Below, piece by piece: positions 1-5,346 of a DNA stretch of 6,819 nucleotides. The notes under the pieces are model-generated. The model saw nothing but the letters and a program-made list of their open reading frames with translations. It did no database searches and was not told the origin of the DNA. Where the stretch lies: the NCBI GenBank assembly GCA_050259815.1, contig JBLNBI010000352.1, positions 1 to 6,819 on the forward strand, read 5' to 3'. The first letter of the stretch is position 1, and each line of letters opens with the position of its first letter. Source of the stretch: JAGTRP01 sp050259815 (GTDB taxonomy: Bacteria; Pseudomonadota; Gammaproteobacteria; Burkholderiales; Rhodocyclaceae). The translations under genes were made by a program, and so were the position numbers.

Positions 1-637
1 TCCCCGCCATGGCGCCCCGGTAGGCGTTGACGTTCTGCCCTAGGAGGGTCACTTCCTTGACCCCGTTGGCGGCTAGGCCGGCCACCTCGGTGAGGATGTC
101 CTCGAAGGGCCGCGACACTTCCTGACCCCGGGTGTAGGGCACGATGCAGAAGGTGCAGAACTTGGAGCAGCCTTCCATGATGGACACGAAGGCGGCGGCC
201 CCCTTCACTTCGGCGGGGGGCAAGGCATCGAATTTCTCGATTTCCGGGAAGGACACGTCCACCGCGGCCTTCCCCTTGGCTTTACGCTCGGCGATGAGCT
301 GAGGCAGGCGATGCAGGGTCTGGGGCCCGAAAACCACGTCGACGTAAGGAGCGCGCGCGACGATGGCGTCCCCCTCCTGGCTGGCCACGCAGCCGCCGAC
401 GCCGATCACCAGGTCGGGATTGGCCTTCTTGAGGTGCTTGATGCGGCCGAGATCGTGGAAAACCTTCTCCTGGGCCTTTTCGCGGACGGAGCAGGTGTTG
501 AAGAGGATGATGTCGGCTTCCTCGGGATTGTCGGTCTTGACGACCCCTTCGGAGGCGGCGAGCACGTCGGCCATCTTGTCCGAATCGTACTCGTTCATCT
601 GGCACCCGAAGGTGCGGATGAACAGTTTTTTAGGCAT
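1..637 (-). CDS. miaB: MiaB, tRNA-2-methylthio-N6-dimethylallyladenosine synthase (N-terminal part, runs off the left edge)
   Basis: This radical-SAM methylthiotransferase adds the 2-methylthio group to i6A37 of tRNAs that read codons starting with U; it acts in the cytosol. The sequence shows residues 1-212 of a protein family usually about 440-450 long. The N-terminal domain has its three cluster cysteines, C12 (in FGCQMNEYDS), C49 (NTCSVREKA) and C83 (GGCVA). The radical-SAM CxxxCxxC motif is C157, C161 and C164 (GCSKFCTFC), followed by IVPYTRG and GQNVNAYRG. Length and spacing match E. coli MiaB as I remember it. The ATG at 637-635 is the first start that gives the family N-terminus (MPKKLFIRTFGC). 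No good Shine-Dalgarno precedes it. The C-terminal half, with the rest of the radical-SAM barrel and the TRAM domain, lies outside the window. Nothing looks broken in the part seen. Confidence 0.97.
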   Translation of the reverse strand, partial: MPKKLFIRTFGCQMNEYDSDKMADVLAASEGVVKTDNPEEADIILFNTCSVREKAQEKVFHDLGRIKHLKKANPDLVIGVGGCVASQEGDAIVARAPYVDVVFGPQTLHRLPQLIAERKAKGKAAVDVSFPEIEKFDALPPAEVKGAAAFVSIMEGCSKFCTFCIVPYTRGQEVSRPFEDILTEVAGLAANGVKEVTLLGQNVNAYRGAMAG

Positions 638-707
638 AGGCGGTACTGTCTTTGGCGGCCGGAAGCCGGTTTCACGGGCGTCCGGAACGAAAACGTTCAA
701 AAACCGC

Positions 708-713
708 ATTATA
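708..713 (-). promoter_or_regulatory. Candidate -10 box for miaB
   Basis: On the minus strand a perfect TATAAT lies 71 bases upstream of the miaB start codon, which would give a leader of about 64 bases. No convincing -35 box sits 16-18 bases upstream of it, so this would be a promoter with a strong -10 and a weak -35. It points away from the tRNA promoter, which lies just to its right. Confidence 0.45.
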
Positions 714-718
714 GCCTA

Positions 719-748
719 TGGACAAAACCCCAGACTCCAAACTATAAT
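719..748 (+). promoter_or_regulatory. tRNA-Met promoter (-35 TGGACA, 18-base spacer, -10 TATAAT)
   Basis: A perfect -10 TATAAT (743-748) follows an 18-base spacer after TGGACA (719-724), a five-of-six match to the sigma-70 -35 consensus. The expected start is near 754-757, about 10 bases before the mature tRNA 5' end. The bases after the -10 (CCGCGCCCTC) form a GC-rich discriminator. That feature is typical of stable-RNA promoters under stringent (ppGpp/DksA) control; regulation here is inferred from it. Confidence 0.75.
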
Positions 749-765
749 CCGCGCCCTCTAAGCGT

Positions 766-842
766 GGTGATGTAGCTCAGACGGTTAGAGCGATGGATTC
801 ATAACCCATAGGTCGGCAGTTCGATTCTGCCCATCACCACCA
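766..842 (+). tRNA. Elongator tRNA-Met (anticodon CAU), CCA encoded
   Basis: The cloverleaf folds fully by hand. The acceptor stem is GGTGATG (766-772) with CATCACC (832-838). The D stem is GCTC/GAGC (775-778/788-791) with GG in the loop. The anticodon stem is 793-797 with 805-809 around the loop TTCATAA, placing CAT at 800-802. The T stem is GGCAG/CTGCC (815-819/827-831) with loop TTCGATT. The discriminator is A839 and CCA is encoded at 840-842. The paired G1-C72 excludes an initiator tRNA, which has an unpaired 1-72. A tRNA-Ile2 with a lysidine-modified CAU anticodon is possible but less likely. One oddity is that the anticodon-stem pair next to the loop is A797 x C805, a mismatch at positions 31-39. 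Confidence 0.97.
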
Positions 843-850
843 GAAACACC

Positions 851-885
851 GAAACCCGCTGATTTCTCAGCGGGTTTCTTCGTTT
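851..885 (+). terminator. Rho-independent terminator of tRNA-Met
   Basis: A 12-base-pair perfect stem (GAAACCCGCTGA at 851-862 with 867-878) closes a TTTC tetraloop. The descending arm ends in GGGTTTC and is followed by TTCGTTT. It starts nine bases after the encoded CCA, so the tRNA is a single-gene transcript. Confidence 0.88.
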
Positions 886-1077
886 ACACCCTCACCGTAA
901 CCGACACGGCAACGGCGAACTGCGACAGCCCGCCCCTCCACCACAAAGACAACGCCGACGGCAAAAAGGACATCGGCCCACGCCCCCCAACATCACGGCC
1001 GGGTTGAAGGCATGGATTTATAGATGCCGGCACCAGCAGCCCCCCCGGGATCATTCACGTCTTAATAGTTTCCCGGA

Positions 1078-1095
1078 CTGCCGCCACGACAGAAC
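1078..1095 (+). repeat. Left copy of an imperfect direct repeat flanking the acyltransferase gene
   Basis: The sequence here is CTG-C-CGCCACGAC-A-GAAC. It matches 2042-2058 (CTG-G-CGCCACGAC-GAAC) with one substitution and one inserted A. It lies nine bases beyond the 3' end of the AT-rich acyltransferase gene, close to the change back to GC-rich DNA. It may be a target-site duplication or recombination footprint; that reading is inference. Confidence 0.5.
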
Positions 1096-1103
1096 GGATT
1101 ATG

Positions 1104-2009
1104 CTACTCGAGAATAATCCAACTATATTCTCGGAAAAATCGCCTTACAACCCAGACCGCAACCAAGCAAACAGCGTAGGTTAGAAGCACAGAAGCCACT
1201 ATATTCGACACTTGATTAATTGAAAACCAAACAAGAATCGTTGAAATAGAAAAATTTATTAGTGGCGTATGTAGCAAGTACACGCCACCACTCCCCGGCA
1301 GCCTGAAGGACGGAAATTTATCGAAGAGCAAGGCAACAACCGACACCAAAAACAAGACTCCCGACGCATCGAAAAATCGTTGATCTGAAAAACCAAGCGC
1401 GAATAATGCCAAAGAAGCCGGGACAAAAAAATGAGCCAATTTCCCCTTGTCATAGTACAACCTCCATGCCAGACCAAGGGCAAAAGCGCCCAGATAAAAG
1501 GGAAGCAGCCTTATATCCGAGCCCGTTGGAGAAGGGGTTGGATTTGCATAGGCAACAACCAACCCCCCTACGGCGATGAGTAACGGGCAGATGTTTTTAT
1601 TTACATCCACCACCTCAAAAAACAATGCAAATGACGTAGTCACCAGAAAAAGGTAGGGAAGAAAATAAAGCTGCATTCCGGCGCCACGAAGCGTTACCAT
1701 GCCCAGAACACCATCCAACAAAGCCCCTTTTCCAATTGCCGCCAATGCAACTGCGTAAAGCATTGAGTAAACAAAATACGGCACCAGGAGTTTAAATGCC
1801 TGCTTTTTGCCGTAATCAATAATCGACCTTGGTTTCTTAAACAAAAAACCGGACACTAGAAAGAAACCAAAGACGGCACCATCGATCCAGTTCACAAACT
1901 GCAGAAGGTTTTGATTAGTTTCGAACGAATATCGACTTTCCGAAGACATGTGCTGAACTATTACGCATACGGCAAACAAGTGTCGTAAGAGATCGATTCC
2001 GAATGTCAT
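1104..2009 (-). CDS. Family 3 membrane acyltransferase (OafA/YrhL-like, likely O-acetyltransferase)
   Basis: The 301-residue protein is almost entirely membrane segments, about ten by eye: residues 7-20, 43-57, 73-92, 113-131, 138-154, 169-183, 193-207, 215-229, 241-262 and 267-289. Family 3 acyltransferases move acyl groups, usually acetyl, onto sugars of O-antigen, capsule, peptidoglycan or exported metabolites. Family-like signatures are the opening GIDLLR with R9 and, eleven residues later, H20; GFFLVSGFLF (48-57); LYFLPYLF (114-121); and YLLHTPL with H247. At 301 residues it is shorter than the usual 340-380 but has both ends of the domain and no internal break. The start cannot lie further upstream, because an in-frame stop sits five codons before the ATG; no Shine-Dalgarno is visible. 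Base composition is clearly more AT-rich than every neighbour and codons often end in A or T, pointing to horizontal transfer. No glycosyltransferase or polysaccharide gene is nearby, so the acceptor is unknown. Confidence 0.85.
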   Translation of the reverse strand: MTFGIDLLRHLFAVCVIVQHMSSESRYSFETNQNLLQFVNWIDGAVFGFFLVSGFLFKKPRSIIDYGKKQAFKLLVPYFVYSMLYAVALAAIGKGALLDGVLGMVTLRGAGMQLYFLPYLFLVTTSFALFFEVVDVNKNICPLLIAVGGLVVAYANPTPSPTGSDIRLLPFYLGAFALGLAWRLYYDKGKLAHFFVPASLALFALGFSDQRFFDASGVLFLVSVVALLFDKFPSFRLPGSGGVYLLHTPLINFSISTILVWFSINQVSNIVASVLLTYAVCLVAVWVVRRFFREYSWIILE

Positions 2010-2041
2010 GATGTGAGAGGTTCAGCATTTTTCGACAAAGC

Positions 2042-2058
2042 CTGGCGCCACGACGAAC
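2042..2058 (+). repeat. Right copy of the imperfect direct repeat flanking the acyltransferase gene
   Basis: CTG-G-CGCCACGAC-GAAC is the partner of 1078-1095. It starts 33 bases upstream of the acyltransferase start codon. To its right the DNA is GC-rich again. The two copies bracket about 950 bases that contain only the AT-rich gene. Confidence 0.5.
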
Positions 2059-2333
2059 CTTGCGCAGGTTACGTCCACGGAGAGCGCCCCAACACTACAC
2101 CGAAAAAGCGAGGACGGAACGCATTTGGCAAAAGCAGATGCCCCTCCGGGGATGCCGGGCAGGCTTCTGGGGGAGAGCGGAGCCCTCGCAAAGCACAAGG
2201 CGACACCTGCTCCAAGCGGTCGCTTTCTACCCCCTTGAGAAGTCCCCCGCTTCTCCCTGTGGTGAAATGTGCGTAGACTCCGCGTAAAAAGGCACGCCGG
2301 CGCCTATGCCAGTGCCAACACCTCCGGAAAATG

Positions 2334-2342
2334 TGCTACTTT
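2334..2342 (+). promoter_or_regulatory. Candidate extended -10 promoter of hupB
   Basis: TGCTACTTT has the TGn extension plus a TAnnnT -10 hexamer (TACTTT, 2337-2342). An extended -10 can work with a poor -35, and none stands out upstream. It would start transcription near 2349 and give a leader of about 50 bases ahead of hupB. Confidence 0.4.
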
Positions 2343-2400
2343 TAGCGCGCTGCCCAAGGGGCGGCGAGCAACAAACCAAGCATTCACAGGAGACTCTTAA

Positions 2401-2682
2401 ATGAACAAATCTGAATTGGTCGAAGCCGCCGCTCAACAAGCCGGCATCTCCAAGGCCTCGGCCGAAAAAGCCCTTTCCGCCATTATCGACACCGTCGTCG
2501 GCGCCGTTGCCAAGGGCGACTCCGTCACCCTGGTCGGTTTCGGCACCTTCAAGGCCGCCACCCGCGCCGCCCGCACCGGCAAGAACCCGAAGACCGGCGC
2601 TGCCCTCAAGATTCCGGCTGCCACCGTGCCCAAGTTCGCTCCCGGCACCGCTTTCAAGGCCGCCGTCGGCGCCAAGAAGTAA
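2401..2682 (+). CDS. hupB: HU-type nucleoid DNA-binding protein
   Basis: HU is a small basic dimer that bends and compacts DNA and assists replication, repair and recombination. The 93-residue length is normal. The sequence begins MNKSELVEAAA (helix 1) and continues through SKASAEKALSAIID (helix 2). GFGTF (46-50) leads into the DNA-gripping beta arm, with TGKNPKTG (59-66) carrying the intercalating proline P63, and then IPAATVPKFAPG and FKAAV. An AGGAGA Shine-Dalgarno (2388-2393) with good spacing fixes the ATG. The arm and tail are rich in Ala, Lys and Arg, as is common in betaproteobacterial HU. An IHF subunit is less likely because the N-terminus and arm match HU; the letter B in the symbol follows common annotation and cannot be proved from one copy. 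Confidence 0.95.
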   Translation: MNKSELVEAAAQQAGISKASAEKALSAIIDTVVGAVAKGDSVTLVGFGTFKAATRAARTGKNPKTGAALKIPAATVPKFAPGTAFKAAVGAKK

Positions 2683-2694
2683 TTTTTTGCACTG

Positions 2695-2726
2695 ATGGCG
2701 GAGACCGTTCCGACGATCTCCGCCAT
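2695..2726. other. Strong hairpin just downstream of hupB, without a T tract
   Basis: ATGGCGGAGA (2695-2704) pairs perfectly with TCTCCGCCAT (2717-2726). Inside it CGT/ACG (2706-2708/2713-2715) extends the stem across one C-A mismatch and closes on a TCCG loop. No T run follows on either strand; the only T run (2683-2688) precedes it on the plus strand, so it is not a textbook intrinsic terminator. It may stabilise the hupB mRNA 3' end or partly stop readthrough into the next gene. Confidence 0.5.
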
Positions 2727-2747
2727 GCAACGCGACAAGCTATCCGA

Positions 2748-3059
2748 ATGAACACGCCTCCGCCCGTTACCCAACCGACCGACCCTCGCCGCCGTCTGCG
2801 CGAACTGCTGTCCATCCCCGAGCGGGACCGGACCGAAGAGCAGTGGGACGAGATCGTCGAACTCGAAATCCAGACGGCTCCCGGCAACCGGGCCGGCATG
2901 ACCGGCCTTCCCTCTGGCGGCAAGAGCGGAGGAGGTATTCCCCCGTCCGGGAACAACTCCCAGCAGCCCCGGAAGCAGCAACAACAGCAGCAGCGTCCCA
3001 AGGGCAACAACCCCCGGCGCCAGGGCAAGCCGAAGCCGCCCCGGGAACCGTCCGCCTGA
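2748..3059 (+). CDS. Small basic, largely disordered protein of unknown function
   Basis: I do not recognise this 103-residue protein. Third codon positions are strongly GC-biased, as in the neighbours, which supports real coding. Residues 13-42 look helical and mixed-charge (RRRLRELLS, then EEQWDEIVELE). From about residue 45 it becomes a Gly/Pro/Asn/Gln/Arg/Lys-rich tail without predicted structure. The tail has a run of six glutamines (77-82, written with both CAG and CAA codons) and ends in a basic KGNNPRRQGKPKPP stretch. There is no cysteine, signal peptide or membrane segment. The ATG is the first start available between hupB and here, but no clear Shine-Dalgarno precedes it. It lies 65 bases after hupB, behind a hairpin, so readthrough from hupB is possible. 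The basic tail would suit nucleic-acid or ribosome binding; that is inference only. Confidence 0.7.
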   Translation: MNTPPPVTQPTDPRRRLRELLSIPERDRTEEQWDEIVELEIQTAPGNRAGMTGLPSGGKSGGGIPPSGNNSQQPRKQQQQQQRPKGNNPRRQGKPKPPREPSA

Positions 3060-3060
3060 T

Positions 3061-3118
3061 CGTTCCCCGCGGAACGCGCCGTCGCCCCAAACTTGCCGTC
3101 CCGTGCCCCGGGCGGCAC
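3061..3118 (+). other. Two short hairpins between the 103-residue gene and the hydroxylase gene
   Basis: CGTTCC-CCGC-GGAACG (3061-3076) starts one base after the stop codon, and GTGCC/GGCAC (3103-3107/3114-3118) lies 11-26 bases before the next ATG. Neither is followed by T residues, so termination is unlikely. The second covers the place where a ribosome binding site would be expected and could lower translation of the hydroxylase. Confidence 0.35.
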
Positions 3119-3128
3119 AATCGCGGCC

Positions 3129-4292
3129 ATGCAGTCATTTGATCTCGTCATCGTCGGCGGCGGACTGGCCGGCGCCAGCTTGGCCGTCGCCCTGCGCGAC
3201 TCCCGCCTGAAAATCGCCCTGGTGGAAAGCCAGCCCCCCCGCCGCCCCGCCGGCTGGGACGCCCGCATTTACGCCGTCAGCCCCGCCAACGCCGCCTTCC
3301 TGGAAACCATCGGCGTCTGGAAGCACCTGGACCGGGAGCGCATGGAGCCCGTGCGGGCGATGGAGGTCTTCGGGGATGCCGGCGGCCGCCTGGACTTTTC
3401 CGCCTACGACGTCGGCGTGCCGGAACTGGCCTGGATACTGGAATCCTCCCTGATGGCCTGCGAGCTCTGGGAAAACGCCAAGCGCCAGAGCAACCTCACC
3501 CTTTTCTGCCCCGGCCAGCCCGCCGCCCTGGAATTCCGCCAGGATGCGGCCATCCTCAAGCTGGCCGACGGCACCGTCCTCTCTTCCCGCCTGCTGGTGG
3601 GCGCCGACGGCCGGGATTCCTGGGTCCGGCAGCAGGCCGGGCTGGAGGCCATCAACAGCCACTACGGCGAGAAGGGCGTGGTCGCGAATTTCGCCACGGA
3701 AAAGCCCCATCGCCATATCGCCTCCCAGTGGTTCCAGGACAACGGCGTCCTTGCCTGGCTGCCCCTGCCCGGGAACCGCATATCCATCGTGTGGTCGACA
3801 CCCGATGATTATGCCGACGAACTTTGCGCCCTCCCCCCGGAAGAACTCTGCGACCGTGTCGCCGCGGCCGGCGGCCACGGCCTGGGCAGGCTCGAATTGC
3901 TCACCCCGGCGGCCGCCTTCCCTCTGCGGCTCATGCGGGTACCGAAGACCATTGCGCCGCGGCTCGCCCTGGTGGGCGACGCGGGCCACGGCATCCACCC
4001 CCTTTCCGGCCATGGCATCAACCTGGGGTTCCAGGATGCCAAGGAATTGGCCGACCTCCTGGGCCACTGCCCGCCCTGGCAGGACATCGGGGATGAGCGG
4101 CTCCTGCGCCGCTACCAGAGGGCCCGCCGGGAGGAAACCCTGCTGATGCAGACCACTACCGACACCCTGCGCCGCCTGTTCCGCGCCGACTCGCCCGGGC
4201 TGAAGCCCCTTCGCAACTTAGGACTCGGCCTTACCAACGCCCTGCCCTTCGCCAAAAACATGCTGGTGCGCTACGCACTCGGCGCCTTCTAG
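3129..4292 (+). CDS. UbiH/UbiF/UbiI/COQ6-family FAD-dependent hydroxylase of ubiquinone biosynthesis
   Basis: Members of this class A flavoprotein monooxygenase family use NAD(P)H and O2 to hydroxylate the aromatic ring of ubiquinone precursors (C1, C5 or C6) at the inner membrane. All three FAD-fold signatures are present: the Rossmann GxGxxG at G10, G12 and G15 (VIVGGGLAGAS); the DG motif VGADGRDS (157-164); and the second FAD motif LVGDAGHGIHPLSGHGINLGFQDA beginning near residue 281, with G283-D284. The 387-residue length is normal for the family. I chose the ATG at 3129 over an in-frame TTG at 3093 because the family begins a few residues before the glycine motif; its Shine-Dalgarno is weak. 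Which ring position it hydroxylates cannot be settled by eye, since UbiH, UbiF, UbiI, UbiL and UbiM all share these motifs, so no symbol is given. Its stop codon overlaps the dsbC ribosome binding site, so the two genes are co-transcribed. Confidence 0.9.
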   Translation: MQSFDLVIVGGGLAGASLAVALRDSRLKIALVESQPPRRPAGWDARIYAVSPANAAFLETIGVWKHLDRERMEPVRAMEVFGDAGGRLDFSAYDVGVPELAWILESSLMACELWENAKRQSNLTLFCPGQPAALEFRQDAAILKLADGTVLSSRLLVGADGRDSWVRQQAGLEAINSHYGEKGVVANFATEKPHRHIASQWFQDNGVLAWLPLPGNRISIVWSTPDDYADELCALPPEELCDRVAAAGGHGLGRLELLTPAAAFPLRLMRVPKTIAPRLALVGDAGHGIHPLSGHGINLGFQDAKELADLLGHCPPWQDIGDERLLRRYQRARREETLLMQTTTDTLRRLFRADSPGLKPLRNLGLGLTNALPFAKNMLVRYALGAF

Positions 4293-4301
4293 GAGAACTC
4301 C

Positions 4302-5009
4302 ATGCCCAAGAGACTGCTGACGCTCGCCATCAGCGCAAGCTTCGCCCTTTCCGCCCTGGCCAACGAAGCGGACATCAAGAAAACCATCGAGTCCAAGCTC
4401 AATGCCAAGGTGGAAAGCGTCAGCAAGACGGGGTACCTGGGGCTGTACGAGGTCTATCTGGATGGCCAGATTCTGTACACCGACGAGAAGGTCAGCACCA
4501 TCATCATCGGCAACGTGATCGACGCCAAGACCATGAAGAGCATCACCGAGGAGCGGATGCGCAAGCTTTCTGCCATCAAGTTCTCGGACCTGCCCCTGGA
4601 GCGCGCCGTCAAGCAGGTGCGGGGCGACGGCAAGCGCGTCCTGGTGACCTTCGAGGACCCCAACTGCGGCTACTGCAAGCGCCTGGCCAAGGATCTGCAG
4701 AAGCTGGACAACGTCACCATCTACACCTTCCTCTATCCCATCCTGTCCGAGGATTCCCTGCGGAAGTCCCGGCAGATCTGGTGCTCCGGCGACAAGGCCA
4801 AGGCCTGGAACGACTGGATGATCGACGGCAAGGCCCCGAGCGGCAAGGAAGACTGCGACACCAGCGCCGTGGCCAAGAACCAGGAATACGGCCGCAAGTA
4901 CAACATCACCGGCACCCCCACCCTGTTCTTTGCCGACGGGGAACGCATCCCCGGCGCCGTGCCCCTGTCCAAGATCGAGGAAAAGCTGGCCCAGACCCCC
5001 GGCCGCTGA
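4302..5009 (+). CDS. dsbC: DsbC, periplasmic protein-disulfide isomerase
   Basis: DsbC is a homodimeric thioredoxin-fold isomerase that reshuffles wrong disulfides in periplasmic proteins and is kept reduced by DsbD. The 235-residue precursor has a signal peptide (KR, then a hydrophobic core, probable cleavage after ALA at residue 20). A dimerisation domain covers about 21-80 (LYEVYLDGQILYTD within it), followed by a linker helix and a thioredoxin domain. The active site is CGYC at C122-C125 (FEDPNCGYCK) and the cis-proline loop is GTPT with P206. A second cysteine pair, C161 and C185, matches the structural disulfide of E. coli DsbC. DsbG is less likely given CGYC and this pair. The Shine-Dalgarno AGGAGA (4291-4296) overlaps the TAG stop of the preceding hydroxylase gene, with five bases before the ATG, so the two are one operon with probable translational coupling. 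Confidence 0.95.
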   Translation: MPKRLLTLAISASFALSALANEADIKKTIESKLNAKVESVSKTGYLGLYEVYLDGQILYTDEKVSTIIIGNVIDAKTMKSITEERMRKLSAIKFSDLPLERAVKQVRGDGKRVLVTFEDPNCGYCKRLAKDLQKLDNVTIYTFLYPILSEDSLRKSRQIWCSGDKAKAWNDWMIDGKAPSGKEDCDTSAVAKNQEYGRKYNITGTPTLFFADGERIPGAVPLSKIEEKLAQTPGR

Positions 5010-5026
5010 GCCGCCCGTCCCTGGAA

Positions 5027-5048
5027 AGGCGGGGAGCATCCCCCGCCT
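5027..5048 (+). terminator. Probable terminator of the hydroxylase-dsbC operon
   Basis: AGGCGGGG (5027-5034) pairs with CCCCGCCT (5041-5048) over an AGCATC loop, 17 bases after the dsbC stop codon. The stem is strong and very GC-rich, but the bases after it (CAGGGCGTCTTTG) give only a poor T tract, so termination may be partial. Confidence 0.5.
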
Positions 5049-5067
5049 CAGGGCGTCTTTGAAACAC

Positions 5068-5098
5068 AATCCCATTCCCGGAACGTGGAAATGGGATT
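5068..5098 (-). terminator. Probable terminator of the 57-residue minus-strand gene (possibly bidirectional)
   Basis: AATCCCATT (5068-5076) pairs with AATGGGATT (5090-5098), and two more C-G pairs follow past a single bulged A. Read on the minus strand it lies 14 bases after the stop codon of the small gene and is followed by GTGTTTC, a short T-rich stretch. It also lies between convergent transcripts and could stop readthrough from dsbC. Confidence 0.5.
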
Positions 5099-5112
5099 CC
5101 TGAAAGCAAGAG

Positions 5113-5286
5113 CTATTTCTGCTGCCGACAGGCCGAAATGGAGCGCAGGGCGGCCACGGCCCGGCTCAGGCTGTTGGCCACTTCCTGCTGGTTGGACACG
5201 ACGCGGTCCAGCTTGGCGTGGAGGGTGCTGACGGTGGAGGCGTACTGCTCCACGGGGTCCTGGGTGTATTTCTCGGTCGAAGTCAT
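5113..5286 (-). CDS. 57-residue alpha-helical protein of unknown function
   Basis: I do not recognise this short gene, but it has good marks of being real. The ATG at 5286-5284 has a GAGGA Shine-Dalgarno at the right spacing on the minus strand, 51 of 57 codons end in G or C, and it stops at TAG just before a hairpin. The protein starts MTSTEKYTQDPVEQY. It continues as one long, probably amphipathic helix (about 14-52) with hydrophobic residues at roughly heptad spacing (V19, L22, L26, V29, V30, V37, L40, V44, L47, I50). It ends in a single cysteine, C53, and RQQK. No signal peptide, membrane segment or DNA-binding helix-turn-helix is evident, so it would be a small cytosolic coiled-coil protein. 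It is transcribed divergently from the efflux adaptor gene and shares a 101-base regulatory region with it. Its role is unknown. Confidence 0.72.
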   Translation of the reverse strand: MTSTEKYTQDPVEQYASTVSTLHAKLDRVVSNQQEVANSLSRAVAALRSISACRQQK

Positions 5287-5346
5287 GGCAAAGTCCTCAA
5301 GTCGTCCCTAACCATTTCGCAAGAAGCGGGCCCGCTCCCGGCGCCG

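Larger units (their letters stand above)
2010..2400. other. 391-base intergenic region between the acyltransferase gene and hupB
   Basis: No convincing gene lies here. Open frames on the plus strand (from 2013 and 2060) give low-complexity, basic, unrecognisable peptides with no Shine-Dalgarno. The region holds the right direct-repeat copy (2042-2058), two small hairpins (AAGCG-GT-CGCTT at 2214-2225; GAGAAG/CTTCTC at 2237-2255) and the probable hupB promoter near 2334. No clear promoter for the leftward acyltransferase gene can be seen. Confidence 0.6.

Noticed and set aside
685..698. Small palindrome GAACG-AAAA-CGTTC in the miaB leader
   Set aside because: A five-base-pair stem is too short to claim a function, and chance occurrence is likely.
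311..775. Plus-strand open frames (from 311 and 363) across the miaB start region
   Set aside because: They lie antisense to a clear MiaB reading frame with all six cluster cysteines, resemble no known protein and run into the tRNA gene.
1045..1076. Inverted repeat CCGGGA/TCCCGG as a terminator for the acyltransferase gene
   Set aside because: It is only six base pairs around a 20-base loop and is followed by a G run, not T, in the direction of transcription.
886..1077. Possible gene remnant or tRNA-linked integration site between the tRNA terminator and the acyltransferase gene
   Set aside because: Short frames (for example TVTDTATANCD on the plus strand from about 892) have no start and no recognisable family, and I found no copy of the tRNA 3' end elsewhere in the window.
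2013..2287. Plus-strand open frames in the spacer before hupB
   Set aside because: They have no Shine-Dalgarno and unstructured low-complexity products, and they overlap each other. They look like chance open frames in GC-rich DNA.
2227..3268. Long minus-strand open frames across hupB and the 103-residue gene
   Set aside because: They are shadows of plus-strand coding. Products are repetitive Gly/Arg/Ala/Ser, and hupB is certain from its HU motifs.
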